Source: an uncultured Mycoplasmatota bacterium
GTDB taxonomy: Bacteria; Bacillota_I; Bacilli_A; RF39; UBA660
Direction of reading: 5' to 3'
Assembly (NCBI GenBank): GCA_948470005.1
Contig: CAOKNI010000020.1
Location: forward strand, 1-19,969
Length of the DNA stretch: 19,969 nucleotides
The translations under genes and the position numbers were made by a program. Below are positions 7,194 to 14,839 of the stretch, piece after piece (position 1 is the stretch's first letter; each line of letters starts with the position of its first letter). Below the pieces are notes generated by a model. The model saw only the letters and a list, made by a program, of their open reading frames with translations. It was not told the origin of the DNA and ran no database searches.

Positions 7194-7446
7194 AATAACC
7201 ATAAGGTCCCGGAATATAGCCTCCATAAGAAGAATAAGAATATGGTGCTCCTGGTGCATAATAAGGAGGTCTAGGTCCATAATTAGGATATGGCGCAACA
7301 TTATAAATCGGTCTTGGTCTAGTTAAGCCAACCGCTGCCCCTCCTACTAATGCTCCTGTTAAAAACGGAAAAAAGAATTGCCTATCACCATTATAAGGAT
7401 TATAAGATTCATTTTTATAAGGCTTCCTATAAACATTATTATTCAT
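7192..7446 (-). CDS. Small Pro/Tyr/Gly-rich protein with glycine-rich hydrophobic segment
   Basis: 84 residues. A polar, Asn/Tyr-rich head (1-22) precedes a hydrophobic, Gly/Ala-rich stretch (FFFPFLTGALVGGAAVGL, 24-41). The tail from residue 43 is almost wholly Pro, Tyr, Gly, Ala and Ser and ends PGPYGY. This composition is common in small spore-coat or surface-layer proteins of Bacilli, but no family is recognised. The gene stands alone between its own promoter (7465-7493) and terminator. The hydrophobic stretch could be a membrane helix or a core of self-association. Confidence 0.72.
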   Translation of the reverse strand: MNNNVYRKPYKNESYNPYNGDRQFFFPFLTGALVGGAAVGLTRPRPIYNVAPYPNYGPRPPYYAPGAPYSYSSYGGYIPGPYGY

Positions 7447-7464
7447 AATATCATCACACTTTCT

Positions 7465-7493
7465 ATGATATATTATGCAAAAGTTTTTTTCAA
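7465..7493 (-). promoter_or_regulatory. Promoter of the Pro/Tyr/Gly-rich small gene
   Basis: TTGAAA (7493-7488) and TATCAT (7470-7465) on the minus strand are 17 bp apart. CATAATAT inside the spacer also resembles the -10 of mother-cell sigma factors, but no matching -35 is seen. Confidence 0.5.
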
Positions 7494-7530
7494 TAAAAGA
7501 TAAAAGCCTAAAAGATACTATTTAAATCAC

Positions 7531-8502
7531 TCAAACACTAGCCAACCCATCAAATCTTCTTTTTCTCGCATTGCCAACATCTGATGGAACTATACTACCG
7601 AAAAAAGCATTTAATTTTAAAAATAAATCATAATTTTCTATATTATCCATAACAAACTTTAAAGCTTCAACATTTTCCATCTTAATTAAAGCATCCACGG
7701 CATACAAAGAAAAATCTTGATTAGATAAAGCAATATTTACTAAACTATTAAGAGCTCCTTTTAAAGCTAAGTTATCTATTAACATTTGATAAGGTGCATT
7801 TGGAATTTCTAAAATAAACTTTTCAATATAACTATAATCATTAGTAGTAATTAAAGATGCCGCTATACTTTGAATTTCTTCTTTCGTACAAACACATTCA
7901 CTTGCTAAGAGATAATAATAGCATCCTAAATAAGCATCACTACATTTTTTAAGTCCTTCTAAATATTCTGGTATTGTTAAAAAACCTAAAGGAGCAATAG
8001 CACATATTGCTGATGGACTTTTTAGGTCCATTACTTTTTTAGCAAATAATTTAGCCGTAGTGGGACTTATTTTGTCATGTAAATCTCGTAAAAAGAAGAA
8101 AAAGTTCATAGCTTCAAATTCTAATATTTCTTCTTTACTTAACATTGCTTGAGCAAGATTTTCTATTGGTGCTAGCGGAACATCTCTCGCAAATTCATAA
8201 CATAAAGCAATGTTTTTGGTGGCAATCATTCCTTTAGCAAGCTCTTTAACTGGAGATTTTGGTATTAGCCCAAACATATAAATATAATAAGCATTTCTAA
8301 TTCTTGCTACCGCATGAGCAAGCCTTCCTACTGAAACTCCTTTTATATATAATGCTGCTAAGTACATTATCCTCGGATTATTAGTCAAAAGAATATCTTC
8401 TGTTAAATCATTGGCATCAAGCTTCCCTATTTCTATTAAATCATTAATTTTAAATATATTATCTTGATTAAGATTATTCAAAAGTTTATTTATTTCTACC
8501 AT
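7531..8502 (-). CDS. Helical-repeat protein with about 28-residue units
   Basis: 323 residues, no enzyme motif. From residue 45 on, the sequence repeats with a period of 28-31: units begin near 45 (MYLAALYIKG), 73 (YIYMFGLIPK), 101 (CYEFARDVPL), 135, 166, 194 and 225. Each has an aromatic start, a proline or glycine turn and an L-A-x-A-M-type second helix. This is the layout of an alpha-solenoid scaffold. Similar Tyr/Phe-x-hydrophobic repeats occur in Firmicute and phage proteins of unknown role. The start ATG is preceded by AAGGA. It lies 53 bp after tyrS with only a weak hairpin between, so read-through from the aminopeptidase-tyrS unit is possible. It probably binds protein or nucleic acid; partner unknown. 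Confidence 0.78.
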   Translation of the reverse strand: MVEINKLLNNLNQDNIFKINDLIEIGKLDANDLTEDILLTNNPRIMYLAALYIKGVSVGRLAHAVARIRNAYYIYMFGLIPKSPVKELAKGMIATKNIALCYEFARDVPLAPIENLAQAMLSKEEILEFEAMNFFFFLRDLHDKISPTTAKLFAKKVMDLKSPSAICAIAPLGFLTIPEYLEGLKKCSDAYLGCYYYLLASECVCTKEEIQSIAASLITTNDYSYIEKFILEIPNAPYQMLIDNLALKGALNSLVNIALSNQDFSLYAVDALIKMENVEALKFVMDNIENYDLFLKLNAFFGSIVPSDVGNARKRRFDGLASV

Positions 8503-8555
8503 ACTACCAATCCTTCAATAAATTTTTCTACACAAAAAGAGACACTAGATTTCTT

Positions 8556-9782
8556 TTATTTTACAATACCTAAATAATAATTCTTTTTGCCTCTTTTAAC
8601 AATTATAACTTCATTTTCTATTGTATCTTTATTTGTAACTACATATTCTAAATCTGTAATTTTGCGATTATTTAAACTTATCGCTCCCGCAGTGATAAAC
8701 TCTCTTGCTTCTCTTTTACTAGCAACAACTTTATTATCAACCAAAAAGTCAACAATATTAACATCTAATGAAGCTTCAAATGTTGCAACACCTTTCATAG
8801 ATTCTTTTATATCTTTACTTGATAACTCATTAACCTTTTCACTAAATAGACATTCGCTTATTTTTAAAGCATGAATATACTCCTCATGACCATGTAAAAA
8901 AGTAATTATTTCTTCCGCTAGCTTTTTATGAGCGAGTCTTTTTTCTGGTGCTTCTTTATGTTGACGCTCTAATTCTAAAATTTCCTCTTTACTTAAAAAA
9001 GTTAATTTCTTTAAATAATCAATTACCATGTCATCTTCAGTATTAATAAAAAACTGATACATTTCGTAGCTACTAGTCTTATTTATATCAAGCCATATTG
9101 CATTACCTTCTGTCTTCCCAAATTTTGTGCCATCCTTTTTAGTAATAAGTGGCATAGTCATACCATAAGCCTCTTTACCAATTTTTTTTCTAATTAAATC
9201 AATACCTGCAGTAATATTTCCCCACTGGTCTTGTCCGGCAACTTGCATAATACAATTCTTATTTTGATATAACCATAAAAAATCTAAAGATTGCATAATC
9301 ATATACGAAAATTCTGTATAAGTAATACCTGCTTCTAATCTTCTTTTAATAATATCTTTATCTAACATGTAATTAATTGGAAAATATTTACCATAATCTC
9401 GTAAATAATCAATAAAGTTAATATCTTTGCTCCAATCATAGTTATTAACAATTTCAAAGCCAAAAATCTTTTTAACTTGCTTTGTTAAAGCATCCACATT
9501 TTTTTGCACAGCTTCTTTGGTAATCATAGCTCTTTCGGCACTAGGCTTAGGATCACCAATTTGGCCTGTTGCTCCTCCTATTAATAAAATAGGATTATGC
9601 CCTGCTTTTTTTAGTCTTGATGCTATTAAAAATGAAGAAAAATGTCCAATATGCAATGAATCACCTGTTGGATCAGTCCCAATATAAAAGGTAACTCCCC
9701 CTTTATTTAATAATTCTTCAACCTCGGGACTAGAAACATCTTTAATTAAACCTCGCCATTTTAAATCTTCATAAACTGTCAT
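8556..9782 (-). CDS. tyrS: Tyrosyl-tRNA synthetase
   Basis: 408 residues from ATG 9782, normal for the TyrS type. It charges tRNA-Tyr with tyrosine using ATP in the cytosol. The class I motifs are HIGH (44-47, in DSLHIGHFSS) and the KMSKS equivalent KFGKT (near 230, in DGTKFGKTEGN). DQWGN lies at about 190, and a C-terminal S4 RNA-binding domain covers about 340-400 (VASKREAREFITAGAI). ATG 9782 is chosen because AAGGAG (9796-9791) is 8 nt upstream and the protein then begins MTVYEDLKWRGL, as in the family. GTG 9791 lies inside that ribosome binding site. The aminopeptidase stop is 5 bp upstream, so the two are co-transcribed. No T-box leader is present, although many Firmicute tyrS genes have one. 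Confidence 0.96.
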   Translation of the reverse strand: MTVYEDLKWRGLIKDVSSPEVEELLNKGGVTFYIGTDPTGDSLHIGHFSSFLIASRLKKAGHNPILLIGGATGQIGDPKPSAERAMITKEAVQKNVDALTKQVKKIFGFEIVNNYDWSKDINFIDYLRDYGKYFPINYMLDKDIIKRRLEAGITYTEFSYMIMQSLDFLWLYQNKNCIMQVAGQDQWGNITAGIDLIRKKIGKEAYGMTMPLITKKDGTKFGKTEGNAIWLDINKTSSYEMYQFFINTEDDMVIDYLKKLTFLSKEEILELERQHKEAPEKRLAHKKLAEEIITFLHGHEEYIHALKISECLFSEKVNELSSKDIKESMKGVATFEASLDVNIVDFLVDNKVVASKREAREFITAGAISLNNRKITDLEYVVTNKDTIENEVIIVKRGKKNYYLGIVK

Positions 9783-9787
9783 GTTCA

Positions 9788-10990
9788 TCACTCCTTAAAA
9801 ATAAAGTTTCCTTTTTTCATTATAACTTTTTCATCCCCATTTTGCAAGTAGGCTTTAATTTCTAAATCATTTGTTCCGATAAAGAAATCAACATGCTCAT
9901 GAGAATAATTTAATCCTAAATCCTTTAGCTCTGCCTCTGTTTTTTTAAATCCATCTATAATACATTCTGAAAAGCTTGCTCCTAAAGCTAAATGACAAGA
10001 AGCATTTTCATCAAATAAAGTATTTTTAAATAATATATTTGTTCTCGAAATTGGCGAATCATAATCCACTAAAGCTACTTCGCCAAGATAGCTAGAACCT
10101 TCATCTACTTCCAGTATTCCTTTTAAAGTTCTAATTCCTTTTTTAGCCCCAAAATCAATTACTTTACCATTTTTAAACTCTAACCAAAAATATTCTATTT
10201 TTTTGCCATTATGATATAAAGGCTTAGATGAATATACTTTACCATTTACTTGTAATCTATCTGGAGATGTAAAAACCTCTTCTGTTGGCATATTAACCAA
10301 ATTAGTTGATAAGGCACTTTGAAATACATAAGATTTTGGAAGACCAATTACTAATTTAGTTCCTAAACTATTTTTATATTCTAATTTTTCAATATGTAAA
10401 TCATTCAAATATTTCGCTTTTTTTACTAAAAAATTCACCTTCTCTTGCCAAGCTAATTTAGGATTATCCCTATTTATTAAACATATCTCAAATATTAATT
10501 CCCATAATTTCTCTTCCGTACCAACGCCTTTTAAGTCTTCAGCCCAAAACTTATTTGGAACTGCTGAAATATTCCACTTTATCAAACCTTTATTTTGGTA
10601 TTCTCGGTACTCTTCAATCTGCGATAATTGATAACTACCTACTTTTGCTAACAATTCGCTATCAACATCTTTAAAAAATTCGGGAAGTGGTGAGGAAAGA
10701 TTTAAAAAAGCATATCCTTCTCTCGCCATTTTATTATATATTGTTTTATCTATTAAAGGGCTAGCTATAATCTCTTCATAAGAATTATTTAAATATAGCT
10801 CTCTTTCCAAATAAGGATGACCAATTTTGGTTTCAATTTCCTCTATTCCCATTTCTTTAGCTTCCTTAATAATTAAATCGACAAAATCTCCTATTACATC
10901 AGAAGCAATAATAAATAATTTATCTCTCGCTTGCAAAGAGAGACACCCATCTAGTAAAAATCGGGCATATTTCCTCTTTTTTTCTTCCAT
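9788..10990 (-). CDS. M29-family metallo-aminopeptidase
   Basis: 400 residues, close to the usual 400-415. M29 enzymes (AmpS, PepS, aminopeptidase T) are cytosolic two-metal aminopeptidases of broad specificity. The conserved C-terminal half is clear: NMPTEEVFTSPDR supplies one Glu ligand, LGEVALVDYDSPIS the second, NASCHLALG a His, and NYSHEHVDFFIG the last His and Asp. The N-terminal half is the usual LxxGLxLxxGDxL-like domain (residues 8-35). AAGAGGAGAAGATA precedes the ATG. It forms an operon with tyrS and is preceded by a long inverted repeat (11012-11066). Confidence 0.92.
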   Translation of the reverse strand: MEEKKRKYARFLLDGCLSLQARDKLFIIASDVIGDFVDLIIKEAKEMGIEEIETKIGHPYLERELYLNNSYEEIIASPLIDKTIYNKMAREGYAFLNLSSPLPEFFKDVDSELLAKVGSYQLSQIEEYREYQNKGLIKWNISAVPNKFWAEDLKGVGTEEKLWELIFEICLINRDNPKLAWQEKVNFLVKKAKYLNDLHIEKLEYKNSLGTKLVIGLPKSYVFQSALSTNLVNMPTEEVFTSPDRLQVNGKVYSSKPLYHNGKKIEYFWLEFKNGKVIDFGAKKGIRTLKGILEVDEGSSYLGEVALVDYDSPISRTNILFKNTLFDENASCHLALGASFSECIIDGFKKTEAELKDLGLNYSHEHVDFFIGTNDLEIKAYLQNGDEKVIMKKGNFIFKE

Positions 10991-11011
10991 TATCTTCTCC
11001 TCTTAATATAA

Positions 11012-11066
11012 AAAGTTCATAAACAAAGACTATTATTTACTCTATCATACTTTATTTATGAACTTT
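11012..11066 (-). terminator. Long inverted repeat in the aminopeptidase-tyrS leader (terminator or attenuator)
   Basis: On the minus strand AAAGTTCATAAATAAAG (11066-11050) and CTTTGTTTATGAACTTT (11028-11012) form a 17-bp stem with one G-U pair and a 21-nt loop, followed by TT. It lies 50 bp past the surface-protein stop and only about 20 bp before the aminopeptidase start. It may end the upstream transcript, or be an attenuator if the promoter is upstream of it. A TATGAT in the loop could be a -10, without a good -35. Confidence 0.6.
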
Positions 11067-11099
11067 AATTCATATTCTAAATTTTTAACGCAATTAGCG

Positions 11100-11117
11100 A
11101 TTTAACCTAAGTTAAAT
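11100..11117. repeat. Short inverted repeat after the InlB-repeat gene
   Basis: ATTTAAC and GTTAAAT pair around CTAA, directly abutting the surface-protein stop codon. No T-run follows on the minus strand, so it is not a convincing terminator alone; it may protect the transcript end. Confidence 0.4.
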
Positions 11118-13123
11118 TATTCATAAATCGTATCCATTATTTGATAATCATCATACTGATATTGATTAGATGCCAAATCCCACTTACAAAGATTCATATT
11201 TGTATATTCTACATCAAAATAAAATGGAACAAAATATATATACTTATTTAAATGTGTAGCATAATACTTATTTACATTATTATAGTTATGAACTATTACT
11301 GATGCATTAGTATACCAGTTTCCATTATGATAATAAGCATTACTTAAATATTTATTAAAGTTATAATTTTGTAAAGAATGGTTCTGTAATTCTTCTGCTG
11401 AATAATATGGAACATGCCCATTACCATTATCGCCAACCATTGACAAGCCTTTATTAGTGCTATTCTTATAATATAAGTCATTATACATAGATAAACTATT
11501 TATATATCCATTATTTGTTATTTTAACATTTTTGGCATTAGTTAAATTATCAAATTTTATTGTCCAATTATTATATGTAGTCTTACCATTACCATCAACA
11601 TAACTTGTTGAATAAAAACGTTCTTTATTAACTTGGCAATATTTATTATATTGAACAAGCTCTTTTTCCCATTTTGCAACTAAAGTATAATCATGATTTA
11701 TTTTTGTGTTAAAGTTAAATTCATAACCATTATAGTACCAACCTTTAAATATATAACCACTTCTGACTGGATTATTTGGTCTTGATATAGTGGCACCTTC
11801 ATTTACAATTTTGTCTTCCACGTAACTTCCACCATTGGAATTGAAAGATATTGTGTATTTATTAATACAAGCTCCATTATTAATCCATTTAGCATATAAA
11901 ACTATATCATTTGTAACAGGTGTTTTAAAATCATAATAATTTGTTAAATTACTATCTGTATACCAACCACCAAAATCATAACATGTTTTACTTGGATTAA
12001 TCGGTTTTTCGGCCTTTTTACCATCTAAAACATCCTGGGGATTTATATTAGTGCCACCATTAGAATTAAATGTTACGGTGTGCTTTTTGGTACAACTGCC
12101 ATTATCAACCCATTTAGCAAAAAGCGTTATATCCTTTGTAACATGAGTATTAAAATTATAATAATTTGTTAAGTTACTATCGGTATACCATCCTGCAAAA
12201 TCATAGCAAGACTTACTTGGGTCATTTGGTCTTACCACATAACCGTTTTCTAAGACCTCTTGCTCTTTTACATAAGTTCCACCGTTAGAATTAAAGTAAA
12301 CTTTAAATTTCCTGTTAACTGCTGGCTTATCATTATTTTCGATTTTTTTCCATTCAGCAACTAACGTAATTTGCTTTGTAACTGGCGTATTAAAATTATA
12401 TTCTTGATTGTTTAGATACCAACCCAAAAATTCATAGCCATCTTTTTTAGTTATTACATAATTTGCTACATCACCATTTTTTACAATTTGTCTTGGAACA
12501 AAATCTCCGCCTTGAGTATCAAAATTAACCGTATAATAAATATTATTTAAACAATTTGTCTCACAACTCGGTGTATTACAATTAGCTCCACAAGAATTAA
12601 CATAATTAATATTGACATTAGTTACTTGATTAACACTTCCACCTGTACTATTACTAGGTATATTGTTAGTAACTGGTGTTTTATTAACATTTGCATTATT
12701 ATTTGCTAAAATATTCTTGCTAGTTATTGTCGTTACAATATAATCTGATTTATTATCACAACTCAAGCTTACTTTCATTGCATATTCATTATCTAAAGTT
12801 TTTGTAGTCTTTATATAACTATTATTAACATCACATAATTTATTATTTTCATCATGAAATTCCATAATAATTTTACTATCAATTAATTCTTTTAAAGTAA
12901 TACTTTTGCTTTCTCCAACTTTAGCTGGTAGATTACTTCCTTGAAAATATTCAAACCCTGACTCTTTCATGAGATTAATATTACTAATATATGTGCTCAA
13001 AATATTATCACTGGCTCCGGCACTTTTCTTTGGCATCACAAGACACAATAACGCAATTATTATAATAATAAATGCGATAATCCCCATTACTTTAAACCAA
13101 CTTATTTTATATTCTTTTTCCAT
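11117..13123 (-). CDS. Membrane-anchored surface protein with four InlB-type (Listeria-Bacteroides) repeats
   Basis: 668 residues. An N-terminal signal-anchor helix (residues 10-30) precedes an extracellular domain with Cys97 and Cys122 (about 38-135), an Asn/Thr/Ser linker, and a cysteine cluster (C178, C182, C187, C191). Four InlB B-repeats follow, at about 196-260, 272-346, 347-422 and 423-488, each with the pattern FNSNGG...GWY...F.T.V..D.TL.AKW. Repeats 2 and 3 carry an extra Cys pair each. The final 180 residues (Tyr/Asn-rich) match nothing I know. There is no sortase signal, so it stays bound by the N-terminal helix. Start 13123 is fixed by the promoter at 13155-13183, which excludes the longer frame. 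InlB repeats occur in adhesins, but the ligand is unknown. Confidence 0.85.
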   Translation of the reverse strand: MEKEYKISWFKVMGIIAFIIIIIALLCLVMPKKSAGASDNILSTYISNINLMKESGFEYFQGSNLPAKVGESKSITLKELIDSKIIMEFHDENNKLCDVNNSYIKTTKTLDNEYAMKVSLSCDNKSDYIVTTITSKNILANNNANVNKTPVTNNIPSNSTGGSVNQVTNVNINYVNSCGANCNTPSCETNCLNNIYYTVNFDTQGGDFVPRQIVKNGDVANYVITKKDGYEFLGWYLNNQEYNFNTPVTKQITLVAEWKKIENNDKPAVNRKFKVYFNSNGGTYVKEQEVLENGYVVRPNDPSKSCYDFAGWYTDSNLTNYYNFNTHVTKDITLFAKWVDNGSCTKKHTVTFNSNGGTNINPQDVLDGKKAEKPINPSKTCYDFGGWYTDSNLTNYYDFKTPVTNDIVLYAKWINNGACINKYTISFNSNGGSYVEDKIVNEGATISRPNNPVRSGYIFKGWYYNGYEFNFNTKINHDYTLVAKWEKELVQYNKYCQVNKERFYSTSYVDGNGKTTYNNWTIKFDNLTNAKNVKITNNGYINSLSMYNDLYYKNSTNKGLSMVGDNGNGHVPYYSAEELQNHSLQNYNFNKYLSNAYYHNGNWYTNASVIVHNYNNVNKYYATHLNKYIYFVPFYFDVEYTNMNLCKWDLASNQYQYDDYQIMDTIYE

Positions 13124-13154
13124 TCTACCACCCTTACTAATAATGTATATATCA

Positions 13155-13183
13155 AGTATATCTATAATATGAACCCTTGTCAA
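13155..13183 (-). promoter_or_regulatory. Sigma-A promoter of the InlB-repeat surface protein
   Basis: TTGACA (13183-13178) and TATACT (13160-13155) are 17 bp apart on the minus strand, with a perfect -35. The start codon at 13123 is preceded by GGGTGG. Confidence 0.85.
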
Positions 13184-13204
13184 TACTTCCAGCTCTTTAT
13201 TTTA

Positions 13205-13239
13205 AAACAAAAGAAAACAAGTAATTATTTACTCGTTTT
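13205..13239 (-). terminator. Terminator of the lipoprotein-YtxH operon
   Basis: AAAACGAGTAA (13239-13229) and TTACTTGTTTT (13224-13214) form an 11-bp stem with one G-U pair and a 4-nt loop, followed by CTTTTGTTTT. The YtxH stop codon is inside the hairpin. Confidence 0.8.
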
Positions 13240-13683
13240 AGTTGTTTTATTATTTTTCTTAGTTGCTATCTTTTGTGGTTCTTCATCTTTTAACTTAGCA
13301 GTTATACCTTCCAAAGTTTTAATCGTTGAAGCTTTTACTTCTTTCGCCGCAGCAACTACAATTGGTGTACCCTTTTTAACTGCATAGTCTACTAACTCTT
13401 CAGCTTTAGTTTTAATATTTTTTGCTTGTTCTTTTATTGCTGATGCTACAGTTTCCTTATTAATATTTTTTAAATCTTCTTTAATTTCATTAACTTTATT
13501 TTCAATAGTTAATTTAACATCCTCAAATTTCACACTCTTTGCTTTTTCTAGCAATTCATCAAATTTTTCTTTTAATTCTTCTCTTGTCTCTTTTCCACTC
13601 TTAGGTGCAAATAGCACCCCAAGACCAGCGCCAATTCCTACGCCTAATAAGAATTTTTCTAAACCACATTTTTCTTTACTCAT
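13225..13683 (-). CDS. YtxH-domain protein
   Basis: 152 residues. The start KFLLGVGIGAGLGVLFAPKSGKETREEL (10-37) is the YtxH signature: one Gly-rich membrane helix followed by APKSGKETR. The rest is a long, charged amphipathic helix with a Lys-rich tail. B. subtilis YtxH belongs to the general-stress ytxGHJ operon, whose YtxG is a DUF948 protein; the same gene order is kept here. The function is poorly known; it is a membrane-tethered helical protein. ATG 13683 is chosen because AGGAAGAGG is just upstream. It overlaps the DUF948 gene by 8 bp. It is last in its operon. Confidence 0.88.
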   Translation of the reverse strand: MSKEKCGLEKFLLGVGIGAGLGVLFAPKSGKETREELKEKFDELLEKAKSVKFEDVKLTIENKVNEIKEDLKNINKETVASAIKEQAKNIKTKAEELVDYAVKKGTPIVVAAAKEVKASTIKTLEGITAKLKDEEPQKIATKKNNKTTKTSK

Positions 13684-13975
13684 TTTCCTCTTCCTTTCCA
13701 ATTTTTTTTGTTTTTTTACGAAAAAATAATTTTGAAGCTATTGCTGATGCTCCATCCACCAATTTATCCGTAAGTGTCACAATTTTATCCGTTGTAAAAT
13801 CAACAATTTGAAACAAACCATTTAAAGATTCTACTTTTTCATTAACATCATCAACAACTTTTTCAACCTTATTTATTGTTTTAATTGACTTCACACCTAA
13901 TATTATGCCAACTACTAAAATAATTATTAATAAAATATAAATAATAATAGGTAAAAATGATAACCAAAAATCCAT
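13676..13975 (-). CDS. DUF948-family membrane protein (YtxG-like)
   Basis: 99 residues. An N-terminal membrane helix (8-28) is followed by an amphipathic helix rich in Val, Asp, Lys and Asn (VEKVVDDVNEKVESL), typical of DUF948, then a basic/acidic tail. It partners with YtxH directly downstream, as in Bacillus. Its start codon overlaps the stop of the upstream acidic protein by 1 bp (TAATG), so translation is coupled. Confidence 0.82.
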   Translation of the reverse strand: MDFWLSFLPIIIYILLIIILVVGIILGVKSIKTINKVEKVVDDVNEKVESLNGLFQIVDFTTDKIVTLTDKLVDGASAIASKLFFRKKTKKIGKEEENE

Positions 13976-14826
13976 TATTCACCATCCTCTCTATTTTCAT
14001 ACATTGAATCTATTAAATCAAATAAATCATTTTCTATTGTATCATCTTCTAAACTTTCTTCATGTTTTGGCTCAATATTTTCCATTTCTCTCGTATTATC
14101 AAGGCTTTCCTCTTTAACTTCCTCATTTATTGAAATAACTTCATCACTACTATCTTTTAATAATTCATCAATAGTCCGTGCTTTTTCTAGCTTTTCTTCT
14201 AAAATCTTTTCTTCGGCATTTTCTTTATAATCTAAAATAATATCAGGCTCTTTTACTTCTTCCATTACTCCAAACGCTTTTTTTCTTACACTATCTACAT
14301 CTAAAGCCCGAGTACTATTAGTAGTACTTCTTGAAGTAATCTCATCAGGTGTATAATTCTTATCCAATATTCCATAGACTGGACTTATAATAGGTGAAGG
14401 CCTAAATTTAGCTTTATCTTCTTCTTTTTTTACTGGAACTTTATATTCTGTCTTCTTCTCTGCTTTTCTTTTTTCATGTTCTAAGACATTAGAGCGACGA
14501 GATTTAGGAGCCATATTGTCAAACTCTTCTTCATCAAAAGCAGGGAAATTAAATGTTCTTTCATGATTAAACATTTCTCGGTCTGAAACTTGTGGTGATA
14601 CTGGTTCTACAGAATCCACTACTTCTTTTTTAGGTACAGCTTCTTTAGGCTCTTCTAAACTATCAAAAAGTTCACTATAATCCGGTTCTTTTACTTCTTC
14701 CTTTTTTGGCATTTCCCGGTAATCTGGAATTCTCTCTTCTCTTTTTTTACTTTTTTTATCAATTACTGGTATTTCAACTTCTTCTTCCTCAAACAAAATA
14801 TTTTTAAGCTTATTCATTAATCCCAT
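13975..14826 (-). CDS. Acidic, largely disordered cytosolic protein with conserved-looking short motifs
   Basis: 283 residues, family unknown. It opens with MGLMNKLKNILF, a possible amphipathic membrane-targeting helix, and EEEEVEIP. Most of the chain is low-complexity Glu/Lys/Asp/Pro. Two islands stand out: RTFNFPAFDEEEFD (about 90-103) and SPIISPVYGILDKNY (about 144-158), which look like docking motifs. The C-terminus is acidic. ATG 14826 follows AAGGGTGATT. Its place between a lipoprotein and DUF948/YtxH suggests a cytosolic adaptor of an envelope complex, such as in cell division or wall synthesis, but this is inference. Confidence 0.75.
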   Translation of the reverse strand: MGLMNKLKNILFEEEEVEIPVIDKKSKKREERIPDYREMPKKEEVKEPDYSELFDSLEEPKEAVPKKEVVDSVEPVSPQVSDREMFNHERTFNFPAFDEEEFDNMAPKSRRSNVLEHEKRKAEKKTEYKVPVKKEEDKAKFRPSPIISPVYGILDKNYTPDEITSRSTTNSTRALDVDSVRKKAFGVMEEVKEPDIILDYKENAEEKILEEKLEKARTIDELLKDSSDEVISINEEVKEESLDNTREMENIEPKHEESLEDDTIENDLFDLIDSMYENREDGE

Positions 14827-14839
14827 AATAATCACCCTT

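Noticed and set aside
8587..8874. Plus-strand open frame opposite tyrS
   Set aside because: It is antisense to the S4 domain of a well-supported synthetase, and its composition is that of a reverse-frame shadow.
10991..11116. T-box riboswitch for tyrS
   Set aside because: No T-box sequence or stem I layout is visible; there is only a simple long inverted repeat, and the first gene is the aminopeptidase.
12969..13172. Plus-strand open frame opposite the surface-protein start
   Set aside because: It is antisense to the signal-anchor helix and promoter of a supported gene and has no family match.
13124..13183. N-terminal extension of the InlB-repeat protein (MTRVHIIDIL...)
   Set aside because: It is the promoter TTGACA-17-TATACT and untranslated leader; the true start is 13123.
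13169..13387. Plus-strand open frame opposite YtxH
   Set aside because: It is a shadow of the ytxH gene that runs through its terminator.
13605..13811. Plus-strand open frame across the YtxH/DUF948 junction
   Set aside because: It is antisense to two overlapping genes with clear family signatures.
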